Positions 1 through 10,611 of a stretch of 64,000 bases of DNA are shown piece after piece. This DNA comes from Ceratobasidium sp. AG-K. Taxonomy: Eukaryota > Basidiomycota > Agaricomycetes > Cantharellales > Ceratobasidiaceae. The position numbers and the translations under genes were made by a program. How positions within the stretch are numbered: position 1 is the first letter of the stretch; each line of letters begins with the position of its first letter. The stretch is from NCBI GenBank assembly GCA_037039685.1, contig JAWNGF010000014.1, positions 1,116,001 through 1,180,000 on the forward strand. Direction: 5' to 3'. The notes beneath the pieces are model-generated. The model saw nothing but the letters and a program-made list of their open reading frames with translations. It ran no database searches and was not told where the DNA came from.

Positions 1-3000
1 GGGTGTACGTGTTCGCAAGGGAGCCGTATGCTACGAACGGGAAACCGACAGTCTCCAAGGGACTTGGAACATTCCCAGCACTCACGATCGCACGGATGTG
101 AAAGGGGACATAGGCGAAGACATGGGTCTCTGCACTTTGTGGTAACGTGCTTGGGATCATCAGAATGACACTAGACTCCAACATTAGAAAGGTATTCAAG
201 CAGTACGAGAGTCTGCCCTAACCTTGTACGGACACCGATGACCACAAGGCAGTGGCGCCTGACAAGGCCGAAGACATCCCCCTAAGTTCAAAATTGATCA
301 TAGATGAATTATCGAATGAGACACTTTTGAATAAACCCACCATCTGGTGAAACAATTTTTAGTCGACCAGGTTGAGCAATCCATTCAACGTACTCCGGAT
401 GGCGTTGACATGAGATCGGAAGCGCCGTGCCCAGGCAGTCAGACTGATGCAGCTCTTGCAACACTGTGGCCCACATCTTGCTACCTCGAGCGAGCTCCGG
501 AGCGTTTCCGAAGACATAGAGGCCGTGTTTGGCGCGAGACAGTCCGACGTTGGTACGGTTCGGGGACTAAGGCGCTTGAGAAGGACACTAGCTGTGCATG
601 ATTTGGAGGCGACGCACCTTCAAGAACCCGATCGGTGCTCTTCCGCCGGTGTATTGCAGGCTAGCTAGGCTTCCATCGAATGGTGTCCCACTGTTACGCA
701 CTAGACTCAGAATAATGATTTCGCCTTCTTCCCCCTGGAAATTGTCCAGCGTTCTACGGGGTGCATGTATGCGCATCAATTTCCAAGAGGACGCTGGTTG
801 GCCGGGACCCTTACCGAATTAACACGTGCTTTGATACTTGAACCTCCTGGACCGTGGTCGTGTCCTCCGCTTCTAGTCCGTGCTGTGCAAGAAGCTCTGC
901 GTCCCGCTCGTCCACAATGGTTGTCACGATGCTTCGTAGCTTCTCACGAATTTTTGGAATTTGTCCTAGGTATGCCGCCAGAATAACAATGTTGCCTTCC
1001 GTATTGTAGCAACCTTGTCTGCGAACGTACGTGAGCAATAGCATCTAGCAGATAAAATGGAATTTCGGACCGGAGTAAATGTTGCACCAATTCATACATC
1101 ATGTCAAGCTGGGAAAAGGTAAGCAATATTCGCCTGACTGAAGGCAAACTAACCTCGTATGCGTTATATTTGGAGACTGAGTCCTCTCCTCCGCCTGCCT
1201 CCCGATTGGTATGACTAACAAAAAAGACATTCTTGTGCATGCCTCGCACTTGAGGATATTCCAGAACACGCTGATGGTCCTTTAAGTTGGGATACAATGT
1301 GTTTCTACAATATAAAGCACGTGGTCAGGAACAAAAATTCACCGTTGGATGGTCCCTTACTTGATGAGCGAGGAAATCGCGGGTCGCATGCGACGCTGTA
1401 CGTCCAGCTGTGACATTGGGAATCCCCCCGAAGAAAGTCGCTCCATTAAACTTTGATCGAAACGATATATTTGACCAGTGAACGGATTGTCGAATGCAAG
1501 CTCTGACGGAAGAATGTAGCCAAGATAGTGAGTACCTCGCTGGGGTTAGGTAATTGTACTCTTACTATAGCTGTTTACGCTGGGACGTAACTGCAACGGG
1601 TCGCCGATCATAACAATCTGCTGCACTGATTCGACCAAGCTGGCCAGAATATGTGACTCGAGGACTTGACCTGCTTCCTCCACAATCATGACTTTTGGTT
1701 GCATCCCCTATATATGGTATTTCCACTGAGAATGTGATCGTGCAGAGAAGTCTATTACCTACTGAAAGCAGTGAAACAACTTTGGCGGCACCTGAGTTTG
1801 GATAGTTAGAGGACGCGTTATTAGTTAAAACCATTCTCTCAGACCTGTAGTTGTACAACCAACGATGTGCGAACGCCGCAGAATGTTCACTTTCCCCTAT
1901 AGGATTGTTGCCGGTTAAGTAGTAATAAGCGGCATTAAGTTCTAAACATACCTGTTCCTTGATTTCCTCGAAGGCCCTCAGCGCAGCGACATGCTTTGCT
2001 CGCAGGTTCTCGAAATCTTCGATCTGGGTTTGACGGATCGTCTCGCTCGCGGTGGTTAACCATGTATCGTACAACGCAGCTCGTTCGCTGAGAGACATCT
2101 CCCATACTTTAGGGTTGGCGCGCAAAGCTTCCAGGGAACGAGTTGTACGAGGAATCGGTGGAATAGATTGGAGTCCGTGTCCATGCATGAAAGTGAGAAC
2201 AAATGTCCGATGCTGTGCTTGAATGTTTGGATTTTTCTTCGGAGTGTTCTTTGGCGGCTCCAAAAACTGAAGGTCACGCCCCTTCGCCCAAAAATCGATA
2301 GTTGACACATCGATTTGGGACTTCCCAACTGTTTCCCAGTCCGTTTCCTTGTTTACGGCTTCCTGGAGGAGGGTGGAGACCCATGCGGGTGCATTGTCGA
2401 ATAACTCCTCGTAGTGGTACGGATACTCGGACAGGATGCATTCTTCCATATGCTCCTGAGGAATGTGCTTCGAAGTTATCTTTTGCATGAGCCCGGCCAT
2501 ATCCGTTTCCGTGCTCTTCATTTCGCGATACGCCGTGTTGATGGAGCGATCGAGGCGAGACTTGGTCTGCACCTTTTCAGCCTCGTCCATGGAGAAACTG
2601 GCGAGCCGTTCATCCACAGCAAAGCGCGAGCCCAGTCGGATGATATTGTTAGTGATATCAGCTTCGAGGATTCCTTTGAGCATGTGGTCGAGCGCGTGGT
2701 TCGTATATGCGACCAAGAGGATAGGGGATATATCGTTTTTGATGAGAATGCGGATAAGCTCCAACCCGGTATAGCTCTAAAACATGTACCATTGTGAGTA
2801 AGTCGGTCAAGCGGGGAGCATGCCCGGGCTCCCACCTTTCCTGTTCCGGGTGGGCTGGGAAAGTACTCAAGATTCAATTTCACATGTACCGGCAGGATAA
2901 GCCACGAACTTACCCTTGAATCAAAGAAACCTCTCGAGTGAGCGAGTCTACCACGGCATCAGCTTGACTGGGGTCCAATCGACTATTTTGTAGCATCGCC

Positions 3001-5538
3001 CGTGCACGAACCACAGAGTTTGGGTCACTTGTGGTCAGGCGAAGGGATTGCACATGGGCACTAGGGAGGAACATATCCTTGAGCTCGAAAGCAAATTGTG
3101 GTGTAAGCGAGTACAGAGGTGGCCGGATCACTGTGGCACTCAATTCTTCTTTGCTCTGGTGCTTCAAGTACTGAGAAAAGGGCAGAAGCTCTGGATCCTT
3201 TTTGAGCGCCTCGAGGAATGGACGAATCCCTTCATAGAATACGGGAGCCTCGATCAAGACTCTCGTCCCTTGATTTCGGTTGTTTTGAAGGGATTGGACG
3301 ATGCGAAGCTCGGCTGCGGCGTCGAAAAATGATACACGAATGGAGACACGGTCCTTCCCAGTATTTTTCCTTGCCGACTCAACGAGGTCGCGGGGCGTGC
3401 TCGCCACAGTTCCTACGTGAATCTCAACGCCACCCGCGTTCTTCCAAATCAAAGCAACCAGTCCGCCAAGCATGAGTCGTTTCTTGGCTACTTGTTCCCA
3501 ATAGTCGGCACGGGCTTGAGCCTGTGGGCTCCTTGGTTTCCCAGGAGGGCTGTCGAATTCGACTCCGACGGAGGTTCCGCGGTTGTTGAGCAACAGTGGT
3601 TCGAAGGTCACGTTTGTGAATACGCTGAATATGACGGATTCCTGAGCATTGGCTGGAGCCGCATAGCGTCCACCACCGGCTTGCATGATTTGAGATAGCT
3701 TTGTGGTCGATGAATCCGGCATCTCCATGTCTGAAACGATGAGCTGCACAGCCATACGGATTGGCGCTCTGAGGGTCGCGATGTTTAGGATCGAGCCATA
3801 AAGCCGAGAATTCGTTTGATACTCACATCAACTCTTCTCTCAACAGCCGGAACTGTATGTCAAGGAGTCGCTCAATGCTATCGGAATCGTTGAAATGTGG
3901 CGCCTCGAAAAAGTTGCCTGGAAGGTAGGGATCGTCATCGCTGAGCAGCTCCTTGTGAGTTGGGGCCACACGAATCATTCCAATCGCCGCATGGTCGTTG
4001 TCGTGTCGCGGTCCGAGTTCGCGAAGCTCCCCGGGACCGTCGTAATCGCAATTCCGCTGCAGTTGAGCGATTATTCCCTCAGTAGTAGATAGCTGGCGCC
4101 GCTGGCGCTCCGGCGGACGAACGACTCGGGTCTCGCCTTGATGGACCTTGCGCAAGAGACGATCCTTGTCTCGTCGAATATTCTCAATAACCATCGCTCG
4201 TTTGTCGTCCTCGTAGCCCGCGCATTCGTCGTCAAATGGGGGATTCGCACGCAGCGCATTTGCCCACTCGTCGAACCAGCACGCAACACGTTCAGCAAAC
4301 TCGCGCACTCCAGGATTGTGAGCTGTTGCATCCTTAAATCGAGTGAGATATCTGCGATAGGCTTTTAGATATTATCAACCCGCGTGGCGTGTTACGCACT
4401 CGAAGAGCGTTACGAATATGACTTTGAACACCTGTTTGCCGCTGAGTGGTTTAGCACCTTCTCTGAAACTTTTTGCTGCCATCAGACGTTCGAGGTGGCT
4501 CTCGGTGGTTGTACGAATGGTTCCCAATTCGCCATGAACAAGGCCATACAATGCACTGGTATTGTTTGAGCTGACATGCCCAGCGATGTCTTTCGTACTC
4601 ACTTAACGTCGCTATTCATTGTACTTTTGACAACCCATTCGGAAGCCAAGTACTGACAAAGTGTCATTTGGGTGTTCATGCCGATGTGAAAAGGAGAGAC
4701 TCACCGTAAATATGGGTATATATCCGCGCTGAAACGACCACGGGCGGTTGGTTTCGCTAGGAAACCGAATGGCGTCTCCGAGGCGCAGGATCCCATTACC
4801 CTAAGTACAAAATTAGGCGATTCCATACTTTTTGAACCCGAAGCCCACCTTGACAAGTTCATGGAGGTGATTCTGGTAAAATCAGTAAGCTCGTGTAATA
4901 CACTGAAGTTATCTCCACGTACCTGTCCATCCTCGGGTGTCTAGCAAAGGTGTAAAAATTTATAAGCAATCTGAACGAGTGAATGCCAAGGGACCAAGTG
5001 CACATACCCACAAGGCATTCCGAGAGCTAGCGTTGCATAAAAGGTTGATAAAGCGGTACACTTGTTCCGGAATGTCGAAACGGAATGAGTCGTTGACATA
5101 TTGCTTTAGCGAATTGTGAGTTTGCCCCGGCGTGGCGTTTGTCCCAGCTACTGAGAATTGGTCGTTCGCGAGGCCTGGAAAGTTGCCCAATCCAATGGTG
5201 CGGAAGTGAGCTTGTAAGTCTTGTGGCGGCTGAGGCTGGGATGGGCCACCGTCGTTGTTGTCCTGGGTTACATGGGAGAACCTGCAATTCGCACCACGAG
5301 AACAATTACCGGTGAGAAAATCGCGGCACGGTTGACCTGAGGCCATAGCGCCACCTCTTCCCCTGCCTTTTGCCCATTCAAAGATTAAAAATTTGAATAG
5401 ACACGGCACAGACATAGAATGCTGACCTCGCGGCGCAGGGTTGTTAGTAGCAGGCTGATTATTCGCAGCATTCGATTTCTGCCGGCCTCGTTTCGGGGCG
5501 CCCCCTCGTCCGGCTCGATTGGGAGTATTTGAAGACAT
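1..5538 (-). CDS. ZNFX1-like helicase, copy 1 (3' end beyond left edge)
   Basis: Multi-exon gene read on the minus strand. The start at 5538 (MSSNTPNRAG) lies 63 bp downstream of a promoter block shared with the other copies. In order: an Arg/Gly-rich N-terminus; a CCCH finger at about 5310-5270 (CRDFLTGNC...CRFSH); micro-exons of 18 nt (4923-4940) and 24 nt (4849-4872); blocks at 4602-4375, 4308-3823 and 3755-2910, the last ending in LDPSQADAV...SLTREVSLIQG; the P-loop micro-exon 2836-2854 (PPGTGK); a long helicase exon up to about 1940; motif III (MIGDPLQLRP, about 1600); motif VI (VGLSRAKHGLYVFGN, about 500-545); and NFX1-type fingers at 1-150. Helicase motifs look intact and CpG is normal. 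Known: ZNFX1 and S. pombe Hrr1 work in RNA-based silencing and RNA sensing. Inferred: a functional RNA helicase, cut only by the window edge. Exon borders were placed by eye. Confidence 0.85.
2836..2854 (-). other. 19-nt micro-exon encoding the P-loop, copy 1
   Basis: On the minus strand the sequence reads AG, then 19 nt, then GTGGGA. With the preceding exon's final GG it encodes G-PPGTGK, the Walker A motif. The same 19-nt exon occurs in the three other copies. Confidence 0.8.
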
Positions 5539-5580
5539 ATTTGGAGGTCTGAGTACACCGTAGTCGTGGCCGGGAAAATC

Positions 5581-5628
5581 AAGTGGCACATGTAATTTAG
5601 TTAGCCACCCGTAACCGCCCGTCCACGG
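5581..5628 (-). promoter_or_regulatory. Shared ZNFX1-cluster promoter block, copy 1
   Basis: On the coding strand a CCACGG...TTACGGGTGGCTAA block (5601-5628) is followed by TGCCACTT (5581-5588), about 45-90 bp before the ATG. The same arrangement, with a GTGGC...GCCAC dyad, lies upstream of copies 2, 3 and 4. Conservation in otherwise diverged intergenic DNA suggests a binding site or core promoter. The factor is unknown. Confidence 0.65.
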
Positions 5629-5982
5629 AAAATGATGTAACCAATCAGTCTAATTTGGCTTCGTCGGCTAAATCCCGATTCGCCCAGGAGGGCTCCCGGC
5701 GTAGTGCGGGCGTCGTCACGAATAAAGATGAACATTCTCCCTGTTAAGCAGTATTGTACCATTCGCAGACGCAACAGTTTCTTTCCGCCCCGTCTGGAGG
5801 GCATGCTACTAATGGCTCACAGTTCTCTACATCTCGAGTCACATACAAGCCTCTTCTTGGTCTCTTTCATATCTACTAAGTTGATCGAGTTCAGAGCATG
5901 TATTCAGTTTAATCCGCCATATCTTCCTTCTCCAACTCATTGCTACAAAGCAGAGCCCTTGAAGCTAAACAAATTTGTTCGT
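5629..5982. other. Intergenic, copy 1 promoter / copy 2 3' end
   Basis: Spacer between the copy 1 promoter and the stop codon of copy 2. The open frames here have no recognisable content. No repeat or RNA gene is seen. Confidence 0.5.
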
Positions 5983-8900
5983 TCAACCCTCAGTCATAAC
6001 TCCGCACTCAGTACAAATACTTCCTCCCGCTTGAAGCTCACGCTAATGGCGTCAAAACCGGTCAGCAAGTAATTACTAACAAATTAAGTGAGAGCTCACT
6101 CCTGTGATAACATATGGATGTCCATTCCAGCATTGACGAACAGGGCCGGTCTCTACAACATCGTCGACATGAGCAAAGTAATTCGGGCTACAATGGACCA
6201 GGACGGCTTACCCGAGCGCAGACCTTCCATATCCTTAAACAAACCATTCAGTGCGGTGAAAAAAGGCTCATTTGCCGCTTCCCGGTAAGGAGACTGTCCG
6301 TTCGCTAGTTGCCTCAGTATTTCCCACGATCTAAGAAGTATCGCAATCGGCCGGGTAAAGTTTTCTTGAACCCAATCGTATCCTATACCGTCGTCCAGGC
6401 TGTCGTAGCCGCGTCTCTGAAAGTATTCTGAAGGGACCCGGGTCTGTAGTGCCTTGAGCTGCTCGATACCATAGGAGCACTTATTGGCAAGCTCAAATCG
6501 TTCCCCAGCGCTCATAGGCAGGTTCCTCCCAAGGGCTGTGCGACACCAGTGGGCAGCTAACTCGAAGCGGATAAATGCTGACAGCGCCTCGCACCTGACC
6601 GCTTTATTCCAGGACTCAGAAATAATGGCAATTTTGCAAGCTGTTTCGGAATCTGCTATTGCGCGAAGGAAGAAAAACTCGGCGAGGTTACCCCAGTCTT
6701 CGAAACCGGTCAAGCTGAATTTGCGACCTCGGGGTTGAATAATTGCTTTGCTAATCGCTCTTCCTAGCAGTACCAAGGTTTCGATGGTCGTCCAATATAC
6801 CTCGACGATATATCGAAGGCTGGCACGGGGAGGTAACTGCCCAACCCGAAGGCGAGCTACATAGAGAGCATCCGGGTTCAGCTCTTCAGTGTTGCCGTGC
6901 GGACGACCCCTCCTAATAGGTTGTGGAAATTCGGCTTGGTAACAGCGCGTAAGTGAGTTCTGGTAGGCTTGGATAGTGTGATCACGATGAGAGCCGATCT
7001 GTCTTGCTAATTGATAAGCATCCAAGACTTTGGAAATAGCTTGTTTCCAGGCTTGCTCGTCGCGTTTGGAGAATCCATGAAACTCGGAGAGGTTGCCCAG
7101 AAGTTCCGTGGGAGTTGGGGTATTCGCGCTCTGGCCAATCACCCAGTTGAGCCTGCCAGAATTTCCCTGGCGGCCATTGAGCGCAAGCGCATTGAACGTG
7201 CCGGAAGACAATGAAGTCGAAACCACTTTGGTAATTAAATCCTCGATACCTTGACGAAGGGCCGAGAGATAGTTCGATGCCACATTCAATCGAGATGAAA
7301 GACTTCGTGCAATGTTGCACTGAGAAATAGCAATGGCGAAGCGTTTGCAAACGCGACCATAGCGGAGCGTGTCGATTTCCCCTTGGCACGTAGGGCAAAC
7401 AGGTATAGCATACTTCTCGTCTGGCGTTGTTGGCTTGGACCAGTTGCCTTTGCCACTCCTCTCGTAGAATTTGTCGAGACGAGTCACACGATCCAGTTCT
7501 TCCACGGTAAAAACGTGCCGGCAAGGTAGCGTAATCGTCATGGAATGGAGACTGACGCTTCCTCCATTTAAGGCCGTATTCTTCATCCGGTCGGTAATTG
7601 CCCCCACACTGTTTCCGCTCGCACACGTTGGGCAGATCTGCAGTGTACAGGGTTCACCCCATACTAAATTCGGGGGATGTTGATACACCTAAGGAGTGCT
7701 GCACACTAAGACACTCACCCGAAGGACATGGATGGCCACACTTAAGCGTCATTGGGCATTTCTTATCGCAAGGCAATCGTGTACATGCCTGTGGGACTAG
7801 ATATTAGAGAGTGCTGGTGGCGACGGAAAGCTTGGACTTACCATGCTGCAGCTATCTGGACACCGAATGTGTTGGCATTGCCAGACGCAAGGCTGCATAC
7901 ATGGCTTGCAATAGGAAGAACACAAAAGGGTGCAGTTCTTGTGCATGCATGCATCCAGGCATACGTGCCCTACTTCACATTCCCCGTGGCACGGATTCCC
8001 ACAGCGCAAAGTCTGGCCGCAAGGGTGTGGTGCATGCCTGACATGAAGACTCGATGGAGCAGCCCCTTGGCTGGCGGGAGGGGAGCTGGAATTTCTGCAT
8101 GCACCGCATTCTGACGGGCATGTCATAGAGCAACATAATCAAATATCCCCACACGGTTGCTGACAATAGTAGGTAGATGGACTTTGGTGGCATGGCATAA
8201 TAGCACTATGTTTGCAAGTCTTAAGTTTCCGACTGATTTGAATGTTACACTTGATCTTCTTGGGTAGACGTGCAAGACAGCTAGGCATTGTACCATCAGA
8301 TTGTGGGGACATATGTTACCTATCAAGAACTAACCATGGGGCTGAAGGATAGATATGACCGCATGGCGGGGGTACATTATGAATCGGGAACTCACAGTCT
8401 ACTGGTGTTTTTGAGCACTTCCAACATTGCTGGTTGCACGGGTGCAGGGCGGAACAGAGCCAAAGACATGGCTCTTTGCATTGGGTTGCAATATGGTCGG
8501 GGTTGTCCACATGACACTGCCATCCAACTGTAAGTAAGGAAGAAAAGAGGCAACAACCCTTACCTTAGAAGGGCACAGATGTCCACAGGCAAGGTTCACC
8601 AGACAACCTCTCCAACACCCTCTTACATAAAAGAGTTGCATGAGGAGCAATTAACTACACTGGACGTCGAAAAATCCGAAAAATACCTTCAGGGGAGACC
8701 TCTTTCAGAGCTCCAGGTTGATCAATCCATTGTTCACATTCTGGGTGATTGTGGCACAATATCCAGAACCCCTTTCCAATGCCCCCATATCAAGGTGTAT
8801 GCAGCTCTTGAAGTACTGTAGTCCACATTTGACTACCTTGCACAAGCTCTGGTCATTCCCAAAGATGTAGAGATCATGCTTGGCTTGTGAAAGCCCGACG

Positions 8901-10084
8901 TTTGTGCAATTTGTAGACTTTATTAATTTGGGTTAACTATTAACATCATGGACTGGTATTTGCTCACCCTCAGAAACCCGATTGGAGATCTCCCTCTGTA
9001 CTGCAAACTCTCAGGTTTCCCATCAAATGGTGTTCCACTATTGCAAACCAAGCTGAGTATAATAACAGTTCCCTCCTCACCTTGAAAGTTATCAAGGGTC
9101 CTGAGATAAGGATTGTGTCAGCTTCACAAACAGAGTTGCACAAATCTGCAAAAACTAGTGCTGACTGGATAATGACTCTCTGGGTAACTTCCACTTCCTG
9201 GGCATTTGGATTCTCCCCACTTTCAATCCCACACTCCTCCAAAGCACCACATCACATTTGTCAACCAGGGTTGCCACCATGCCACTCAACTTTTGACAGA
9301 TTCTGGGTATTTGACACAAGTATGCAGCAAGGACAACAATATCTCCTTCATTACTGTAACACCCTTGCCTTTGTGACAATGTTATTATCATTGATTACTT
9401 CAATGTATGACTTACCTCAATAGATGCAACACCAAATTGTAAATCATGTCAACCTAAGGAAAATTAATTTGGCCCAATGCAGGGCTGAATAAAACATGCA
9501 CCTCATATTGGTTGTACTTTGATACCAACTTGTCTCCACTGTCAGACTCCTTGTTTGTGTGGCTGATGAAGTAAAGATCTTGGCTCATGCCACAAACATG
9601 AGGATATTCCAAAACAACTGCATGATCTTTGAGGCCACAATATAATGTATTCCTGGTCAACTTAAGCTAAATAAATCTGGGCCATTAATTGTTGCACATA
9701 TGCGCACTGGATTAACAACAAGATTTTGGGCCACATCCATTGCTGAATGGTCAGTTGGGCCATTGGGAAGCCAGATGACAATAGGTGCTCCATCAAGCTC
9801 TGGTCAAATCTGTATATCTTGCCAGTGCTTGGATAGTCCATTGAAAGCTCTAATTGTGGCCACCACAACATCAGATTAATAGTGTTGTACCTGGTAGCCA
9901 AATCTTACTGTAGCTGTTGACGTTGGGGTGTAGATGCAGAGGATCTCCAATCATGATACCTTGGTGGACAGACTCCACCAGACTTGCCAATATATGCAAC
10001 TTGAGAACTTGCCCTGCTTCTTCCATGATCATAACCTTGTGCTCCATGCTCTACCGGTTATAAACAAGCAATATTCAGCAGTAT
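5983..10084 (-). pseudogene. ZNFX1-like helicase, copy 2: 3' half
   Basis: C-terminal half of the split gene whose 5' half is at 40030-44294. From high to low coordinates: motif II exon (VMIMEEAGQ, about 10030); motif III (MIGDPLHLHP, about 9940; copies 1 and 3 have QLRP); a further helicase exon with an FDQSLMEHL segment (9662-9901); exons at 9660-9454, 9391-9155 and about 9100-8970 (LDNFQGEE); motif VI (VGLSQAK, about 8885; others SRAK); NFX1 fingers (8650-7797); a long exon 7688-6220 with a RING-like block (CXXC, CRH, PVCPTC); and two small exons forming an RZ-type finger (QCWNGHPYV and CTECG), stop at 5983-5985. From about 8200 to 10084 CpG is nearly absent, and conserved Arg codons have become Gln, His, Cys or Trp. 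The outer insertion is in an intron, so the frame is not cut, but the motif VI arginine is gone. Probably a decayed gene. Confidence 0.8.
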
Positions 10085-10581
10085 TGTCGTGACCCGTCCC
10101 TCCCTCTGCCTCTGTTTGCAGTCTTGTGGCTGGTACCAGCGCCTTAAGCGCCCTTTCTCTGTGTAGAGCCCTCTCCCTTGTTTAGTGAGGTGTATGGATG
10201 ATGTGTTACCATGGGCCATATGACTCATGCTGTCTTCTATTGGCTGGCCTGCGCAGCCCCTTTATGACTTGGACTTTGACTCAGACAAGTGACTCATGTA
10301 TATACTATGACTCACTTGTTCTCTGAGTATATATACTGGCATGCAAGCATGGTCATCCCCAGCTTGCTTTGCCTTGTCAACTCTCCCTGCAGTGTGATCA
10401 GAGGCACTTGGCTACTTAGCCTTCAGCGCAGCCACTTGGACTTAGGAGCTAGTGACTTGTACTGACAAGACTAGTGTTTGTCCACCTTAGTGATAGAGTC
10501 TTAGAAGACTTATCACATATTGTTCTCACATCTCAAAGGCCATTAGCGGTTGTCAACCATAGGCATTAGCAGGTTGCAACA
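10085..10581 (+). repeat. Element A 5' LTR (497 bp)
   Basis: Starts TGTCGTGACC and ends GGTTGCAACA. U3 holds four perfect TGACTCA sites (10221, 10277, 10290, 10308) before the TATA box TATATATA (10328-10335). AGCTTGCTTTGC (10361-10372), 33 nt downstream of TATA, is the likely start of R and is complementary to the primer site at 10584-10595. Confidence 0.93.
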
Positions 10582-10583
10582 TT

Positions 10584-10595
10584 GCAAAGCAAGCT
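10584..10595 (+). other. Self-complementary primer-binding site, element A
   Basis: GCAAAGCAAGCT, two bases (TT) after the 5' LTR, is the exact reverse complement of AGCTTGCTTTGC at 10361-10372 in the LTR. It does not resemble an initiator-tRNA primer site (TGG...). This matches the self-priming known for Tf1/sushi elements. Confidence 0.75.
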
Positions 10596-10611
10596 CTTAG
10601 TACACTGAGCC

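Noticed and set aside
5704..6072. 122-aa plus-strand frame between copies 1 and 2
   Set aside because: No domain or composition typical of a protein, and it overlaps the antisense of the RZ-finger exon of copy 2.
10582..10600. tRNA-type primer-binding site for element A
   Set aside because: No TGG-type start or tRNA-like match; the exact complement to the element's own LTR explains the site better.
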